In this document: one piece after another, positions 47,352 to 56,419 of the stretch
Numbering within the stretch: position 1 is the first letter of the stretch
Layout: the number at the start of each line of letters is the position of its first letter
From: Verrucomicrobiaceae bacterium
Lineage (GTDB): Bacteria; Verrucomicrobiota; Verrucomicrobiia; Verrucomicrobiales; Akkermansiaceae
DNA length: 64,000 bases
Reading direction: 5' to 3'
Assembly: GCA_027484055.1 (NCBI GenBank)
Contig: JAIXQH010000051.1
Coordinates: 248,001 to 312,000, forward strand
Made by a program: the position numbers and the translations under genes
The notes under the pieces: model-generated
Databases searched by the model: none
What the model was told of the DNA's origin: nothing
The model's input: only the letters and a program-made list of their open reading frames with translations

Positions 47352-48152
47352 GTGTCTTACTTGGAAATCAAAGACCTTTGCACCCATTTCACCAAGCGCA
47401 CAGGGACGCTGTTCTCACCCACTAAGCACCGAGTCCGCGCCGTAGATGGCGTTAACCTCTCGCTTGAGAAAGGGGAAATCCTCGGTCTAGTCGGCGAGTC
47501 CGGCTGCGGGAAATCCACCCTCTCCCGCACCATCATGCAGCTCATCCCCCTGACATCTGGCTCGGTCGTGCTCGATGGCGAGGATTTATCCAAACTCAAT
47601 CGCTCGGAGATCCGCCACAAGCGCATCGATTTCCAGATGATTTTCCAAGATCCCTACGCCTCGCTCAATCCGCGCATGACGATCTTCACCACCCTCGCCG
47701 AAGCGATCCGCCAGCGCCATCCACAGCTCAGGGGCGCCGCTCTGGTCGCCCGCGTCGAGAAGCTGATGGCCACTGTCGGCCTCGACGCGAAGGTCATGCA
47801 GAAATACCCCCACGAGTTCTCCGGTGGCCAGCGTCAACGCATCGCCATCGCCCGCGCACTCGCGCCGGAGCCGAAGCTCATCATCGCAGACGAGCCGGTC
47901 TCCGCACTCGATGTCTCGATCCAGTCCCAGATCCTCAATCTGATCAAATCGCTCCAACAGGACCTCGGTCTCACCCTCATTTTCATCTCCCATGACCTCG
48001 GCGTCGTCCACTACATCGCCGACCGCATCGCCGTCATGTATCAGGGAAAAATCGTCGAATCCGGCCCCGCAGGAGACGTCTTTCACCAACCTCAAGCGGA
48101 CTACACCCAGCGCCTGTTAGCCTCGATTCCGAAGATGCTGGCCACCTCATAA
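47352..48152 (+). CDS. Oligopeptide/dipeptide-type ABC transporter ATP-binding protein (OppF/DppF-like)
   Basis: About 266 residues from GTG 47352 (another GTG at 47304 overlaps the kinase). Walker A GLVGESGCGKSTLSR, Q-loop FQMIFQDPYASLNPRMTIFT, signature HEFSGGQRQRIAIARALA, Walker B PKLIIADEPVSALDVS and the H-loop FISHDLGVV are intact. The FQDPYASLNPR block is typical of OppF/DppF. No permease or binding protein is adjacent, so its partners are encoded elsewhere. It starts 19 bases after the hybrid kinase. Confidence 0.85.
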   Translation: MSYLEIKDLCTHFTKRTGTLFSPTKHRVRAVDGVNLSLEKGEILGLVGESGCGKSTLSRTIMQLIPLTSGSVVLDGEDLSKLNRSEIRHKRIDFQMIFQDPYASLNPRMTIFTTLAEAIRQRHPQLRGAALVARVEKLMATVGLDAKVMQKYPHEFSGGQRQRIAIARALAPEPKLIIADEPVSALDVSIQSQILNLIKSLQQDLGLTLIFISHDLGVVHYIADRIAVMYQGKIVESGPAGDVFHQPQADYTQRLLASIPKMLATS

Positions 48153-48199
48153 GCGCATTCATCCTAAACGCTCCAGCTTTAGGAACTACCGTCACCTCC

Positions 48200-48475
48200 A
48201 TGAAAACCCTCTCCAGCCACCTCTTCTGGGACGTGAATCGTGATGAGATCGATCCCGTGCAGCACGCTGCATGGCTGACGCAGCGGGTACTTGAATACGG
48301 CCGCTGGGCGGATTGGAACATTCTTGTCTCAGAATATGGCAAACCCCGCTTGGCCGAGTTAGCGACGGGACTCCGCTCTCTTTCCCCACGCTCCCTCGCC
48401 TTTTGCTGCGCCTGCTTCCAACTCCCTAAATCCTCTTTCAGATGCTCCACCTTGATGCAGTTCCGCGACAGGTAG
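48200..48475 (+). CDS. DUF6922 protein (antitoxin-like partner of AbiEii)
   Basis: 91 residues: SHLFWDVNRDEIDPVQHAAW, then LTQRVLEYGRWADWNILVSE, YGKPRLAELATGLRSLSPRS and LAFCCACFQLPKSSFRC. This is the DUF6922 pattern (LFWDV, RVLE.G...DW, LRSL.PR, P...F.C), found before nucleotidyltransferase toxin genes. Its end overlaps the toxin gene start (ATG 48442) by 34 bases. It appears intact. Confidence 0.7.
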   Translation: MKTLSSHLFWDVNRDEIDPVQHAAWLTQRVLEYGRWADWNILVSEYGKPRLAELATGLRSLSPRSLAFCCACFQLPKSSFRCSTLMQFRDR

Positions 48476-49046
48476 CCGCGCTCATGGAGCAGCTATCTGA
48501 CAACTCAGCCATGGGATCATTCGTCCTTGGCGGAGACACCACATTGGCCCTTCGTTTCGGTCACCGTATTTCTGTTGTCTCGATTATTTTACGACACTTG
48601 AATTTCATTCTCTGAAGCTGTTTGAAGAATTGGGAATTATCTCCGCGAGCGTTCTGTCCTTGGCTAATAACACGCTTTGTTTGGACGTCGGAGGCGTAAA
48701 GATCGACTTCCTTCGGCATGCCTACACGCAACTTGCGCCGATTGATCAGATAAACGGCCAGCGCTTATTGTCCCTGTCGGATCTCGCAGCCATGAAGCTC
48801 AATGCCGTCGCAAATCGCGGCTCCAAGAAGGATTTCTACGACTTGGTCGAGCTGCTCAAACACCATACGTTGCAAGAAATGCTTGGCTTTTTTTCCACAA
48901 AATACCCGAACACCGACCCCTTCGTTGTGGTCCGCAGCCTGGCATGGTTCGAGGACGCTGAACAAGAACCCGATCCCATCTCATGCGTCGGCCAAACCTG
49001 GATCGAGGTTAAAGAAATTCTTATCGCGCAGGTCGGCATACTCTGA
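48442..49046 (+). pseudogene. AbiEii/AbiGii-type nucleotidyltransferase toxin, broken by a one-base deletion
   Basis: From ATG 48442 the frame reads MLHLDAVPRQVAALMEQLSD, then SFVLGGDTTLALRFGHRISV and runs out of frame. The -1 frame continues DYFTTLEFHSLKLFEELGII to the stop at 49046. Inserting one A after 48577 (GTTG-A-TCTCGAT) restores HRISVDLDYFT, the conserved catalytic stretch of the family. The rest (LSLSDLAAMKLNAVANRGSK, then KDFYDLVELLKHHTLQEML) is well preserved, so the mutation is recent. These toxins nucleotidylate tRNA or other targets and can block phage. The DUF6922 partner is intact. Confidence 0.75.
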
Positions 49047-49061
49047 ATTGCGAGTTACGTG

Positions 49062-49805
49062 TTAGTGAACGCATCCGGATATCTCCGTTTTTTGATACGA
49101 ACCATTCACCGCCACCTGCACGCCGAGATCATCGAATTTTTTCCGCAGTTCTCTCAAAATTTCGAGGGCGGAGGCTCCATCTCCATGGACACAGAGCGTC
49201 TGGATCGATTTTTTTGAAATGATCTCCAAGGCCTGAGTCACCGCCACGGCCACCTCTTTAATCACCGCGCCAGGTTCCCCACGCGGCATCAGTGAACCGT
49301 CTTCGCGATAGCGGCGGTCTGCAAATCCCTCCAGATACACGGGTAATCCCGCCGCTTTTCCCGCTTCGGCCAGTGCGCTCTGGGGCAAGGCATACAAGAT
49401 CAGCTCCGGTGAGACCTCCACAATCCCCTGCACCAAGGCCGCAGCCAGCAAAGGATCACGACTCGCCTGATTGTACAGCGCCCCGTGTGGCTTCACGTGG
49501 TGGAGCCTCCCGCCAGCCTCCTGCACCAAGCTGTTAAGCGCGGCCACCTGCTGCCTCACCAAGGCCGTGACCTTATCAAACGGTAAAGTCATCGCCCGGC
49601 GGCCGAAATGCTCGCGATCTTCATAGCCCGGATGCGCTCCCATGGCCACTCCAGCCTCCTGAGCCAGCGCGATCGTCCGCCGCATGGTCTCCGCATCCCC
49701 TGCATGCCCGCCACAGGCGATGTTCGCCGAGCTGACTAGACCTAGCAACGCCTCGTCGTCACGCCCCCCTTCTCCGAGATCTGCATTTAGGTCCACCCAT
49801 TTCAT
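49062..49805 (-). CDS. pxpA: 5-oxoprolinase subunit A (LamB/YcsF family)
   Basis: 247 residues from ATG 49805. MKWVDLNADLGEGGRDDEAL, then SSANIACGGHAGDAETMRR, GVAMGAHPGYEDREHFGRRA and HHVKPHGALYNQASRDPLLA are the family landmarks. PxpA acts with PxpBC to split 5-oxoproline (pyroglutamate) to glutamate with ATP. It lies 51 bases after the S9 peptidase, on the same strand as pxpBC. Confidence 0.93.
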   Translation of the reverse strand: MKWVDLNADLGEGGRDDEALLGLVSSANIACGGHAGDAETMRRTIALAQEAGVAMGAHPGYEDREHFGRRAMTLPFDKVTALVRQQVAALNSLVQEAGGRLHHVKPHGALYNQASRDPLLAAALVQGIVEVSPELILYALPQSALAEAGKAAGLPVYLEGFADRRYREDGSLMPRGEPGAVIKEVAVAVTQALEIISKKSIQTLCVHGDGASALEILRELRKKFDDLGVQVAVNGSYQKTEISGCVH

Positions 49806-49856
49806 GACCCCTAAGATACCCACTTGAGCCGCTTCTGCAACTTTACGCTCATTCTC

Positions 49857-51767
49857 CTAAGGCCGAGCCGGCGGCTGCAAGTGCTTGGTCAAAAAATCCA
49901 AACGCAGCTTGGACCCATACGGCGTCTCCGCCGCGCCGTGGCCCTTGCCAGCGATGGGCATGAAATCGAAGGTCTTGCCTGCCTTTTGAAGTGCCGCTAC
50001 GACCTGCATCGTACTCGCAGGATCGACGTTCTCATCCAGCTCCCCCACCATCAGCAGCAAGTGCCCTTGCAGCTTCGCGGCGTCTTCTGAGTTGCTGCTT
50101 TTTGCGTAGCTCTCATCGACCGGCCAGCCCATCCACTGCTCATTCCACCAAATTTTATCCATCCGGTTGTCATGACAGCCGCAGTCGGCGACGGCCACTT
50201 GGTAGAAATCGTGATGATCGAGCAGCGCCCGCATCGCATTCTGCCCGCCTGCGCTGCCACCGTAGATGCCGACACGGCTCAAATCCATCCACGGCCGAGT
50301 GCGCGCCGCTTCCCGGATCCACAACTTCCGATCCGGAAATCCCGCATCCTTCAAATTTTTCCAACACACATCATGGAACGCCTTGCCCCGATGATTGGTC
50401 CCCATGCCATCAAGTTTCACCACGATGAAGCCTCGCTCGGCAATCTGGTGCATGCGGCGCTGCGGGTCAAAATCCTTTGGCGCAAACGCCCCCTGCGGCC
50501 CGGCATAAATTTCTTCGACGATGGGATACTTCTTCGTGGGGTCCAGCTGCGACGGCGTGATGATCACGCCATGGATGTCCGTTTTCCCGTCCCGCCCCTT
50601 CGCCACGAAGCGCTCCGGCACCGTCCAGCCTGTGGCAAACAGGGCTGAAGCATCCGCCGTTTCGAGGACACACACCAGCCCCCCATCGCGACTGCGCCGT
50701 AACTCGGTGATGGGCGGCAAATCCGCACGCGAGTATGTGGCGATGAAAAAATCCCGCTTCGGTGAAAATTCCACATGGTGATTGCCATCGCCGACCGTGA
50801 GTTGCTGGAAGCCGCTGCCGTCGAAATTCACACGGCAGAGATGCTCATGATACGGGTCTTCCCCCGGCCGCAGACCACTCGCGAGGAACCAAATTTCGCG
50901 GGTCGCCTCATCGACATATAATACCTCGCGCACCGGCCAGCGGCCCTGTGTGATCGGGTGTTTCGGCTTGCCAGTTTTCACATCGTAGAGCCAGAGGTGG
51001 CACCAGCCATCTCGCTCACTCATCCAGATCAATTCGCCGCTGTCAGGCAGCCACTGACGCCAGTTTTTTTCCGAATAGTGAATGAAGGTCTTGGAGGTCT
51101 CTTCCACCACCACCCGCACCGCACCGGTTTTCGCATCCACGGCAAGAATCCGGTAAAGCTGATGCCCGCGCTGATTGTAGTCGAAGTAAAATTCCCGGCT
51201 ATCCGGGGACCACGTCACGTCGAGCACGCCATCTGGGCAGAACGGATTCTCGTAAAGCTCACGCGCCACGCGGATTTTCTGGCCATCCGCCCGCGTAATC
51301 ACCAACTGCGGCTGCGGCAGTGGATCACCCGGCTTGATGTAGTTGAAAACTTTCGTCTTTGGTTGGAAACCCTCCACCGGCGTTGATTCGACGAGCGTGA
51401 CCTGCCGCACCGCGACAGGCTCTGCCTCGCTGGTGACGCTGCATGAGCCATCGGGTGATTTGGCACCACGCCCATCTCGCGTCGGCCCCGCTTCCACCAC
51501 GGCGGGAGCTTCCACGGTCGGCAAATCCAGCGCCTCAAGCGATGCGCCGCTCTTGCGACTCCCGTCCGTGGCATCGATCGACACAAACTCCACTTTCCCC
51601 GGTGCCGTCTCTAGCCGATACCAAAATCGTTTGCCATCCGGCAACCAGTTCGCCTTCACCCGGTCACGGAAAATGCGGCCATCGAAAGGCTTCGCCAAGT
51701 CCCCCGCCTGCCCTTGTGCCGTTAGCAGAAAAGACCCTAAAATAACACCAAGCAATATGACTCTCAT
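49857..51767 (-). CDS. Secreted S9 family prolyl-oligopeptidase/DPP IV-like peptidase
   Basis: About 636 residues from ATG 51767, which gives a signal peptide (MRVILLGVILGSFLLTAQGQ). A DPP IV-like beta-propeller (DVTWSPDSREFYFDYNQRGH, then WLPDSGELIWMSERDGW) precedes the alpha/beta-hydrolase domain: Ser in VGIYGGSAGGQNAMRALL, Asp in LMVGELDENVDPAS and His in AGKGHGAAET, so the triad is complete. It should remove N-terminal dipeptides or cleave peptides in the periplasm. Its place between pxpBC and pxpA suggests a link to pyroglutamyl peptides, which is inference. Confidence 0.85.
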   Translation of the reverse strand: MRVILLGVILGSFLLTAQGQAGDLAKPFDGRIFRDRVKANWLPDGKRFWYRLETAPGKVEFVSIDATDGSRKSGASLEALDLPTVEAPAVVEAGPTRDGRGAKSPDGSCSVTSEAEPVAVRQVTLVESTPVEGFQPKTKVFNYIKPGDPLPQPQLVITRADGQKIRVARELYENPFCPDGVLDVTWSPDSREFYFDYNQRGHQLYRILAVDAKTGAVRVVVEETSKTFIHYSEKNWRQWLPDSGELIWMSERDGWCHLWLYDVKTGKPKHPITQGRWPVREVLYVDEATREIWFLASGLRPGEDPYHEHLCRVNFDGSGFQQLTVGDGNHHVEFSPKRDFFIATYSRADLPPITELRRSRDGGLVCVLETADASALFATGWTVPERFVAKGRDGKTDIHGVIITPSQLDPTKKYPIVEEIYAGPQGAFAPKDFDPQRRMHQIAERGFIVVKLDGMGTNHRGKAFHDVCWKNLKDAGFPDRKLWIREAARTRPWMDLSRVGIYGGSAGGQNAMRALLDHHDFYQVAVADCGCHDNRMDKIWWNEQWMGWPVDESYAKSSNSEDAAKLQGHLLLMVGELDENVDPASTMQVVAALQKAGKTFDFMPIAGKGHGAAETPYGSKLRLDFLTKHLQPPARP

Positions 51768-51873
51768 GACCGCGCCAACCATTCGCTCAACTGGATTGCT
51801 GTCGATTCCAATTTTTTCACCTCCTCCAGGGGCAATCAAGCTAGGGATAGAAAAACCGCGAATGGCACACTTC

Positions 51874-53442
51874 TTAAAACCGCAATTTCAGCCCGGTCTG
51901 CAGCCACGCGAATTCACGCTCCTTGTCCTGTCTCAACTGCACAGCCTCACTCCGCGTGACCTCCAGAAATTTCACCCGTGTCCCGGGCCAAGCCCCGGCC
52001 AACTTCGGTAAATCCACTGAAATCACATGCCCAATTTGCGGGTAGCCCCCCAGCGTCTGCCGCTCTGCCATGAGCACGATCGGTTGACCATCCGGCGGCA
52101 CCTGCACCGAGCCACACGCCACAGGTTGCGAAGCCATCTCCCGGGCCTTGCGCAGCTGTAGCGGCGGACCGCTCAGGCGAACTCCCATCCGATCCGACAG
52201 CGGCGTCACTTGGAATGTCTCATGGTAGAAGCGTCCTAAAGTCTCCTCAGAAAACCACTCGGCCTGCACCCCCCGCAGAACCCGTAACTCCAGCACAGAC
52301 TCACTCATCCCCCGTCCCACCGACCATCCACCCGGCAGCGGCAAAGCTCGGGACTTTTCACATGCCAACCGGTCTCCTTGAACCAAGCGTCGCCCTCCGA
52401 ATCCTGCCCGCAAGTCCGTCGCCGTGCTTCCCAGACAGTCCGGTATGCTTAGCCCGCCAGCCACCGCGAGGTAAGCGCGGACCCCTTCGTGGAGTTTACT
52501 GAAGTCCACGATTTCTCCCGCCGGGACCTGGCGTGACTTTCCCGTGGTCGCCACTAGCGCGACCGTACACTCGCGATGGAACTTCAGCACCGGTCCGCTC
52601 ACGCAGCATTCCAGTGCCGCCGCGCCCGGTTCATTTCCGACCATCACATTGGCGACACGCAGCGCCCAGCGATTCACCGCTCCGCCGGGTGAAACGCCAC
52701 AAGCCTCATGCCCAGGGCGGCCGAGATCTTGCACTGTCGTCAGTCCGCCGGGGTGGATGACTTCAATCCAGCCATCCTCAGCCAACTCTTCCGCCTCGGT
52801 CGCCTGCGTGCCGGGCGGTAAACCTTCGCTGGGCACAAAGCGCACGCGGTCACCCGGCTTAAACAAGGCGGGTCTGGCCGCATTCGGGTCAAATAATGGC
52901 ACATTCGTCCGCCCGAGCACATGCCACCCAGCGGGCGAGGCGTTCGGGTAGATTCCCGCTTGTGACCCTGCAATCGCAACTGACCCCGCCGGCACAGCAT
53001 GGCGGGGCGTCCTTTTCCGGGGTAATTGCAACTCCTGCGGCAACCCTGACAAATAAGGAAATCCTGGGGAAAACCCCAAGGCCGCCACCGTGTAAAGCCC
53101 CGCGGCATGTAGCTCGATCACCTCACAAATAGACTTCCCGGTATGCCGTGCCACTTCTTCTAAATCCGGGCCATCCTCCCCCCCGTAAACAACCGGTATT
53201 TCCCAATCGCGTCCAGCCAACGGCTGGTCCGTCGGCCTCGCCGCTTGTATCCACTCGAAGATTTCCTGCCCATCCACCTCGCTGAAATGGACTGCGACCG
53301 TGGTGAAAGACGAGACCACATCCAAGACCCCCTGCGGCCGCCCACCCTCCAAAGCCGCCACCAGACCCAGCACCTCCGCCAGCGGCGTGGACTCAGGCAG
53401 CTCTACCAACCACGCAGAATCCCCGAGTGGCTTGATCGTCAT
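51874..53442 (-). CDS. pxpBC: Fused 5-oxoprolinase subunits B and C
   Basis: 522 residues from ATG 53442. The N-terminal PxpB/KipI part (MTIKPLGDSAWLVELPEST, then LGFSPGFPYLSGLP, GSVAIAGSQAGIYPNASPAG and GWHVLGRTNVPLFDP) is joined to the PxpC/KipA part (IEVIHPGGLTTVQDLGRPGH, then VSPGGAVNRWALRVANVMVG, LSDRMGVRLSGPPL and QTLGGYPQIGHVISVDLPKL). The fused form is common. Together with PxpA it forms the ATP-dependent bacterial 5-oxoprolinase, in the cytoplasm. It heads the pxp cluster; a non-coding region lies upstream. Confidence 0.93.
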   Translation of the reverse strand: MTIKPLGDSAWLVELPESTPLAEVLGLVAALEGGRPQGVLDVVSSFTTVAVHFSEVDGQEIFEWIQAARPTDQPLAGRDWEIPVVYGGEDGPDLEEVARHTGKSICEVIELHAAGLYTVAALGFSPGFPYLSGLPQELQLPRKRTPRHAVPAGSVAIAGSQAGIYPNASPAGWHVLGRTNVPLFDPNAARPALFKPGDRVRFVPSEGLPPGTQATEAEELAEDGWIEVIHPGGLTTVQDLGRPGHEACGVSPGGAVNRWALRVANVMVGNEPGAAALECCVSGPVLKFHRECTVALVATTGKSRQVPAGEIVDFSKLHEGVRAYLAVAGGLSIPDCLGSTATDLRAGFGGRRLVQGDRLACEKSRALPLPGGWSVGRGMSESVLELRVLRGVQAEWFSEETLGRFYHETFQVTPLSDRMGVRLSGPPLQLRKAREMASQPVACGSVQVPPDGQPIVLMAERQTLGGYPQIGHVISVDLPKLAGAWPGTRVKFLEVTRSEAVQLRQDKEREFAWLQTGLKLRF

Positions 53443-53840
53443 TGCCAGAGCTTGCCCACCCCACCGCACATTTCAAGATCTATGCCCACATCCCACCATC
53501 CCAACTTCCTGCATGCCCCTTCGCGTCGGTACACGATATTTTCCGCGAGACGCCCTCTGTCCGCCGTCCCGACCCAGAAAAATCCACCTCCACCCTTGCC
53601 GACCACCACCTGAATCGCTAATGAATCGACTGTCGCAAAACCGCGCGTTTTGCACTCCCTACCCCAATCCACCACCGTGCCACGCGTCCGCCTACCTCGG
53701 TCAGATTACGGCCATGTCCACCTCCTCACCGCCATGCAGAACCCCAGCGCTCGCGACATCATGTATGGCGTCACCTTCGAGGCCCTCGAAGTTGAAATCC
53801 TAGTTCCCGGAGACATGCCTACCACACCCGCTCTGCCGCA
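53443..53840. other. Intergenic region, weakly coding
   Basis: Several short frames exist on both strands, but none is recognisable. A 64-residue frame at 53650-53844 overlaps the GTG of the next gene (GTGA) and might be a small coupled protein (MHSLPQSTTVPRVRLPRSDY, then ARDIMYGVTFEALEVEILVP); the evidence is only the overlap. No promoter or RNA was seen. Confidence 0.3.
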
Positions 53841-54755
53841 GTGACCACTCCAGACCACATTCTACCTGCTGGGGTCGGCTACCGACCGGACTGGCACTGC
53901 CCCAGCATCCGCGGAGGCGTTCTGCTCATGGCGGTCTCCGCCTTCATGCCTCTGTTCACGCCAGAATTTGAGATTCGTGGCATGGATTGGTTCTTCTGGG
54001 TCATCTCGCTTTGGCTGATGTTCCCGACAGGTGCTTTTCTTGGCGGCTACCTGATGCCTCGGCTCATACGTCGTCCGCTACCGCTCGTCATCGTTTTGGC
54101 ACTCTGCGGTGGACTGCTCATCGGCGTGGGCCTGACCCTCTGCATCGTGGGAACGCTGAATGCCCATGACATCATCAGGCTCGTCACAAACGCCGGCATT
54201 GGCGGGGGGTATGCATCCTATCGTTTTTCCGTTTTAGAAGATCTACGTAAAATGACGTTAACCCAAGGCAAGGGCGTCATCCCAGTCATCACCGTGACCC
54301 TACTTGGCTGGGCCATTATCAACCATCGGCTCGAACCGAGCACTGCCAAACCGAGCACTGCCGGAGCATTTACCCCGAAATTCCAGCTACGTATGACCGG
54401 GTGGCACGCCATTTGGTGGCTGGGTGTGGCCGCCATCCCTGCGTCACTGTGCGGCATTCTGGGCGCGACGCAGCAACTACCGACCCAGCAGTCTTTCTAC
54501 TGGATACTCGGTGGCGCCGGAGCAGCGGTGATAGGCCCATTGCTGGGGCCGCTCATCAATCTCAATGCGTCTAATCCCCTCTTTGTTCCAGGGCTGCTAG
54601 TCGCACTACCCATCATTCTGCTGAGCTTGCTGCCATTTATGATGAAATGCTCCGTAACCCGCAGCGCAGCCGCCATTTACTGGAGCATCTACATCACCGT
54701 CATGCTGGCGTGGACCGGCCTGGGACTCATCTCGGCCGGGATGTCGATGGGCTAA
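53841..54755 (+). CDS. Integral membrane protein of unknown function
   Basis: 304 residues from a GTG. About eight to nine hydrophobic segments, for example GGVLLMAVSAFMPLFTP, FFWVISLWLMFPTGAFLGGY, LVIVLALCGGLLIGVGLTLC, GVIPVITVTLLGWAIINH, WLGVAAIPASLCGILG, ILGGAGAAVIGPLLGPL and VALPIILLSLLPFMM. No family recognised; nothing resembles transporter signature motifs. It runs convergently toward rnc. Confidence 0.6.
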   Translation: MTTPDHILPAGVGYRPDWHCPSIRGGVLLMAVSAFMPLFTPEFEIRGMDWFFWVISLWLMFPTGAFLGGYLMPRLIRRPLPLVIVLALCGGLLIGVGLTLCIVGTLNAHDIIRLVTNAGIGGGYASYRFSVLEDLRKMTLTQGKGVIPVITVTLLGWAIINHRLEPSTAKPSTAGAFTPKFQLRMTGWHAIWWLGVAAIPASLCGILGATQQLPTQQSFYWILGGAGAAVIGPLLGPLINLNASNPLFVPGLLVALPIILLSLLPFMMKCSVTRSAAAIYWSIYITVMLAWTGLGLISAGMSMG

Positions 54756-54805
54756 ATCAGCAGGCAAGGGCCTTGTCCGCCAGTGGTTCCTTCGGCGAGC
54801 GGATC

Positions 54806-55492
54806 TCACGCTTTCTCCCAAACTCGTGCCCGTAAGGCCTCAGCCGCCGCTCGTGCTTCGGCTTCTTTTTTGCTTTTGCCTTTGCCAGTCGCGAGGATTT
54901 TACCCTGCCAAGTGACCTCAGATTGGAACACTCGGCGGTGGTCTGGCCCACTCTCACCGATGACCCGGTAAACGGGCGCTTGCGGGTGGATCGCTTGCAG
55001 GCATTCTTGAAGCTCACCCTTCGGATTCCGCTCCTCCGGGCTGGTGATCATGTTGCCGATTTCCGCCTCAAACAGCCTTAAGATCAACTCACGGGCAGGC
55101 ACCAAGCCAGCATCCAGGTAAACGGCGCCGATCAACGATTCAAAAGCGTCCGCCAATGTGGACAAGCGGCGGCGGCCCCCAGTGGCCTCTTCGCCTTTTC
55201 CAAGCAGCACATAATCCCCTAAATGGATCGCCATGGCAAAGCGTGCCAAGGCCCGGCGCGACACCACCCGTGAACGCAGCTTCGTGAGCCGTCCTTCGGT
55301 GAAATCAGGGAACATTTTAAAAAGTTCCTCCGTCACGATCAATTGCAGCACGGCATCCCCGAGGAATTCCATCCGCTGATTATCAAAGTGCGGCTTCTGC
55401 GATTCGTAAGCCAGACTCGGGTGAGTCAGCGCCTCCGCCAATAAGAGCGAATTACGAAATTTATAGTGAATCCTGCTCTCCAGCGGCTGCAT
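54806..55492 (-). CDS. rnc: Ribonuclease III
   Basis: 228 residues. The RNase III domain has the signature NQRMEFLGDAVLQLIVTEEL with catalytic Glu and Asp, then ADAFESLIGAVYLDAGLVPA; the dsRNA-binding domain follows (NPKGELQECLQAIHPQAPVY, then GKGKSKKEAEARAAAEALRA). It cuts double-stranded RNA in rRNA maturation and mRNA decay. Full length and normal. Confidence 0.96.
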   Translation of the reverse strand: MQPLESRIHYKFRNSLLLAEALTHPSLAYESQKPHFDNQRMEFLGDAVLQLIVTEELFKMFPDFTEGRLTKLRSRVVSRRALARFAMAIHLGDYVLLGKGEEATGGRRRLSTLADAFESLIGAVYLDAGLVPARELILRLFEAEIGNMITSPEERNPKGELQECLQAIHPQAPVYRVIGESGPDHRRVFQSEVTWQGKILATGKGKSKKEAEARAAAEALRARVWEKA

Positions 55493-55559
55493 TAGTCGTC
55501 TATCCTACGGTTCCTTCTTCCCGATCCAGACCTCTACAGAGAGGACCCGATGGGAAAGA

Positions 55560-55635
55560 TGGGGTGATCGACGGGACTCGAACCCGCAACAACCAGAATC
55601 ACAATCTGGGGCTCTACCATTGAACTACGACCACC
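55560..55635 (-). tRNA. tRNA-His (GTG)
   Basis: On the minus strand the gene folds into a clover leaf: an extra 5' G at -1 (55635) that can pair with the discriminator C, acceptor stem GTGGTCG with CGATCAC, a D-arm with GTTCAATGGTAGAGC, an anticodon loop TTGTGAT giving anticodon GTG, a T-arm with GGGTTCGAGTCCC, and an encoded CCA (55562-55560). The G-1 with C73 is the histidine identity element. It stands alone, upstream of rnc. Confidence 0.97.
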
Positions 55636-55788
55636 ATCTCAGGCGGGGCGGCAGAATGACTCAGGAAATGCTCATAAGGAAAGGGAAAAATCACACAAGC
55701 TTGCACAGTGCTCACAGGATCTCGAAAAAAACTTCGTCTCTACGAACATTGCTTTGCCAAAGCCCCTCCGATCTTCATCATGGCTCGC

Positions 55789-56355
55789 ATGAAGACCGTC
55801 TTTTGGTTACCAGCCGCTTGTGCCTTTTTGCTAGCACTTCCCAGCTGTGACACGATGCGCACCGGGCCAGGTCCGTCCGCCGTGACTGGCCCTTTCGATT
55901 CAAACGGGAATTACCGGGAAGATTGGGCAGACAGTCCTTCAAAATGGCGGAAATCTTCAGATGCCCCATCACCCCACGAATTAAAATCTGACGAGCTGCC
56001 AGAAATCGCCAAAAACGATCAGCCTCCCGATTTTTCATATCCCCTCCCGCCGAAGTCCAGTAACTCCTCCAATTCATCCACCAAGCCCAAGGCATCGAGT
56101 CGCGAAGTGGAAGTCGCCAGCAGAACCACCAAGTCGAGGTCGAGCTCCGCCAGCACCAGCAAGAGCAGCAAATCGAAATCAAGCACCGCTGGTAAATCTT
56201 CCTCCAAGTCTTCACGTTACATCGTGAAATCCGGTGACTCCCTCTCCACCATCGCCAGCAGGAATGGCTCGTCTGTTTCTGCCATTCAGCGGGCAAACGG
56301 CATCTCCGGCACCATGATTCGTCCCGGACAAGCTCTGACGATTCCAAAGAAATAA
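55789..56355 (+). CDS. LysM-domain lipoprotein
   Basis: 188 residues from ATG 55789 (55780 possible). MKTVFWLPAACAFLLALPSC is a lipoprotein signal with LPSC as lipobox. A Ser/Lys-rich linker follows (TKSRSSSASTSKSSKSKSST), and the C-terminus is one LysM domain (RYIVKSGDSLSTIASRNGSS, then VSAIQRANGISGTMIRPGQA). LysM binds peptidoglycan, so this probably tethers outer membrane to wall or assists a wall enzyme. Confidence 0.8.
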   Translation: MKTVFWLPAACAFLLALPSCDTMRTGPGPSAVTGPFDSNGNYREDWADSPSKWRKSSDAPSPHELKSDELPEIAKNDQPPDFSYPLPPKSSNSSNSSTKPKASSREVEVASRTTKSRSSSASTSKSSKSKSSTAGKSSSKSSRYIVKSGDSLSTIASRNGSSVSAIQRANGISGTMIRPGQALTIPKK

Positions 56356-56419
56356 TCCTCTGCTGGCTACTTGCCGCCTCAGTTTTGATGACAGGCACGC
56401 CGATTGCTAAACGCCTGCG

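Noticed and set aside
53650-53844. Small coupled gene upstream of the membrane protein
   Set aside because: Only a GTGA overlap supports it; no recognisable sequence, so kept as a note rather than a gene.
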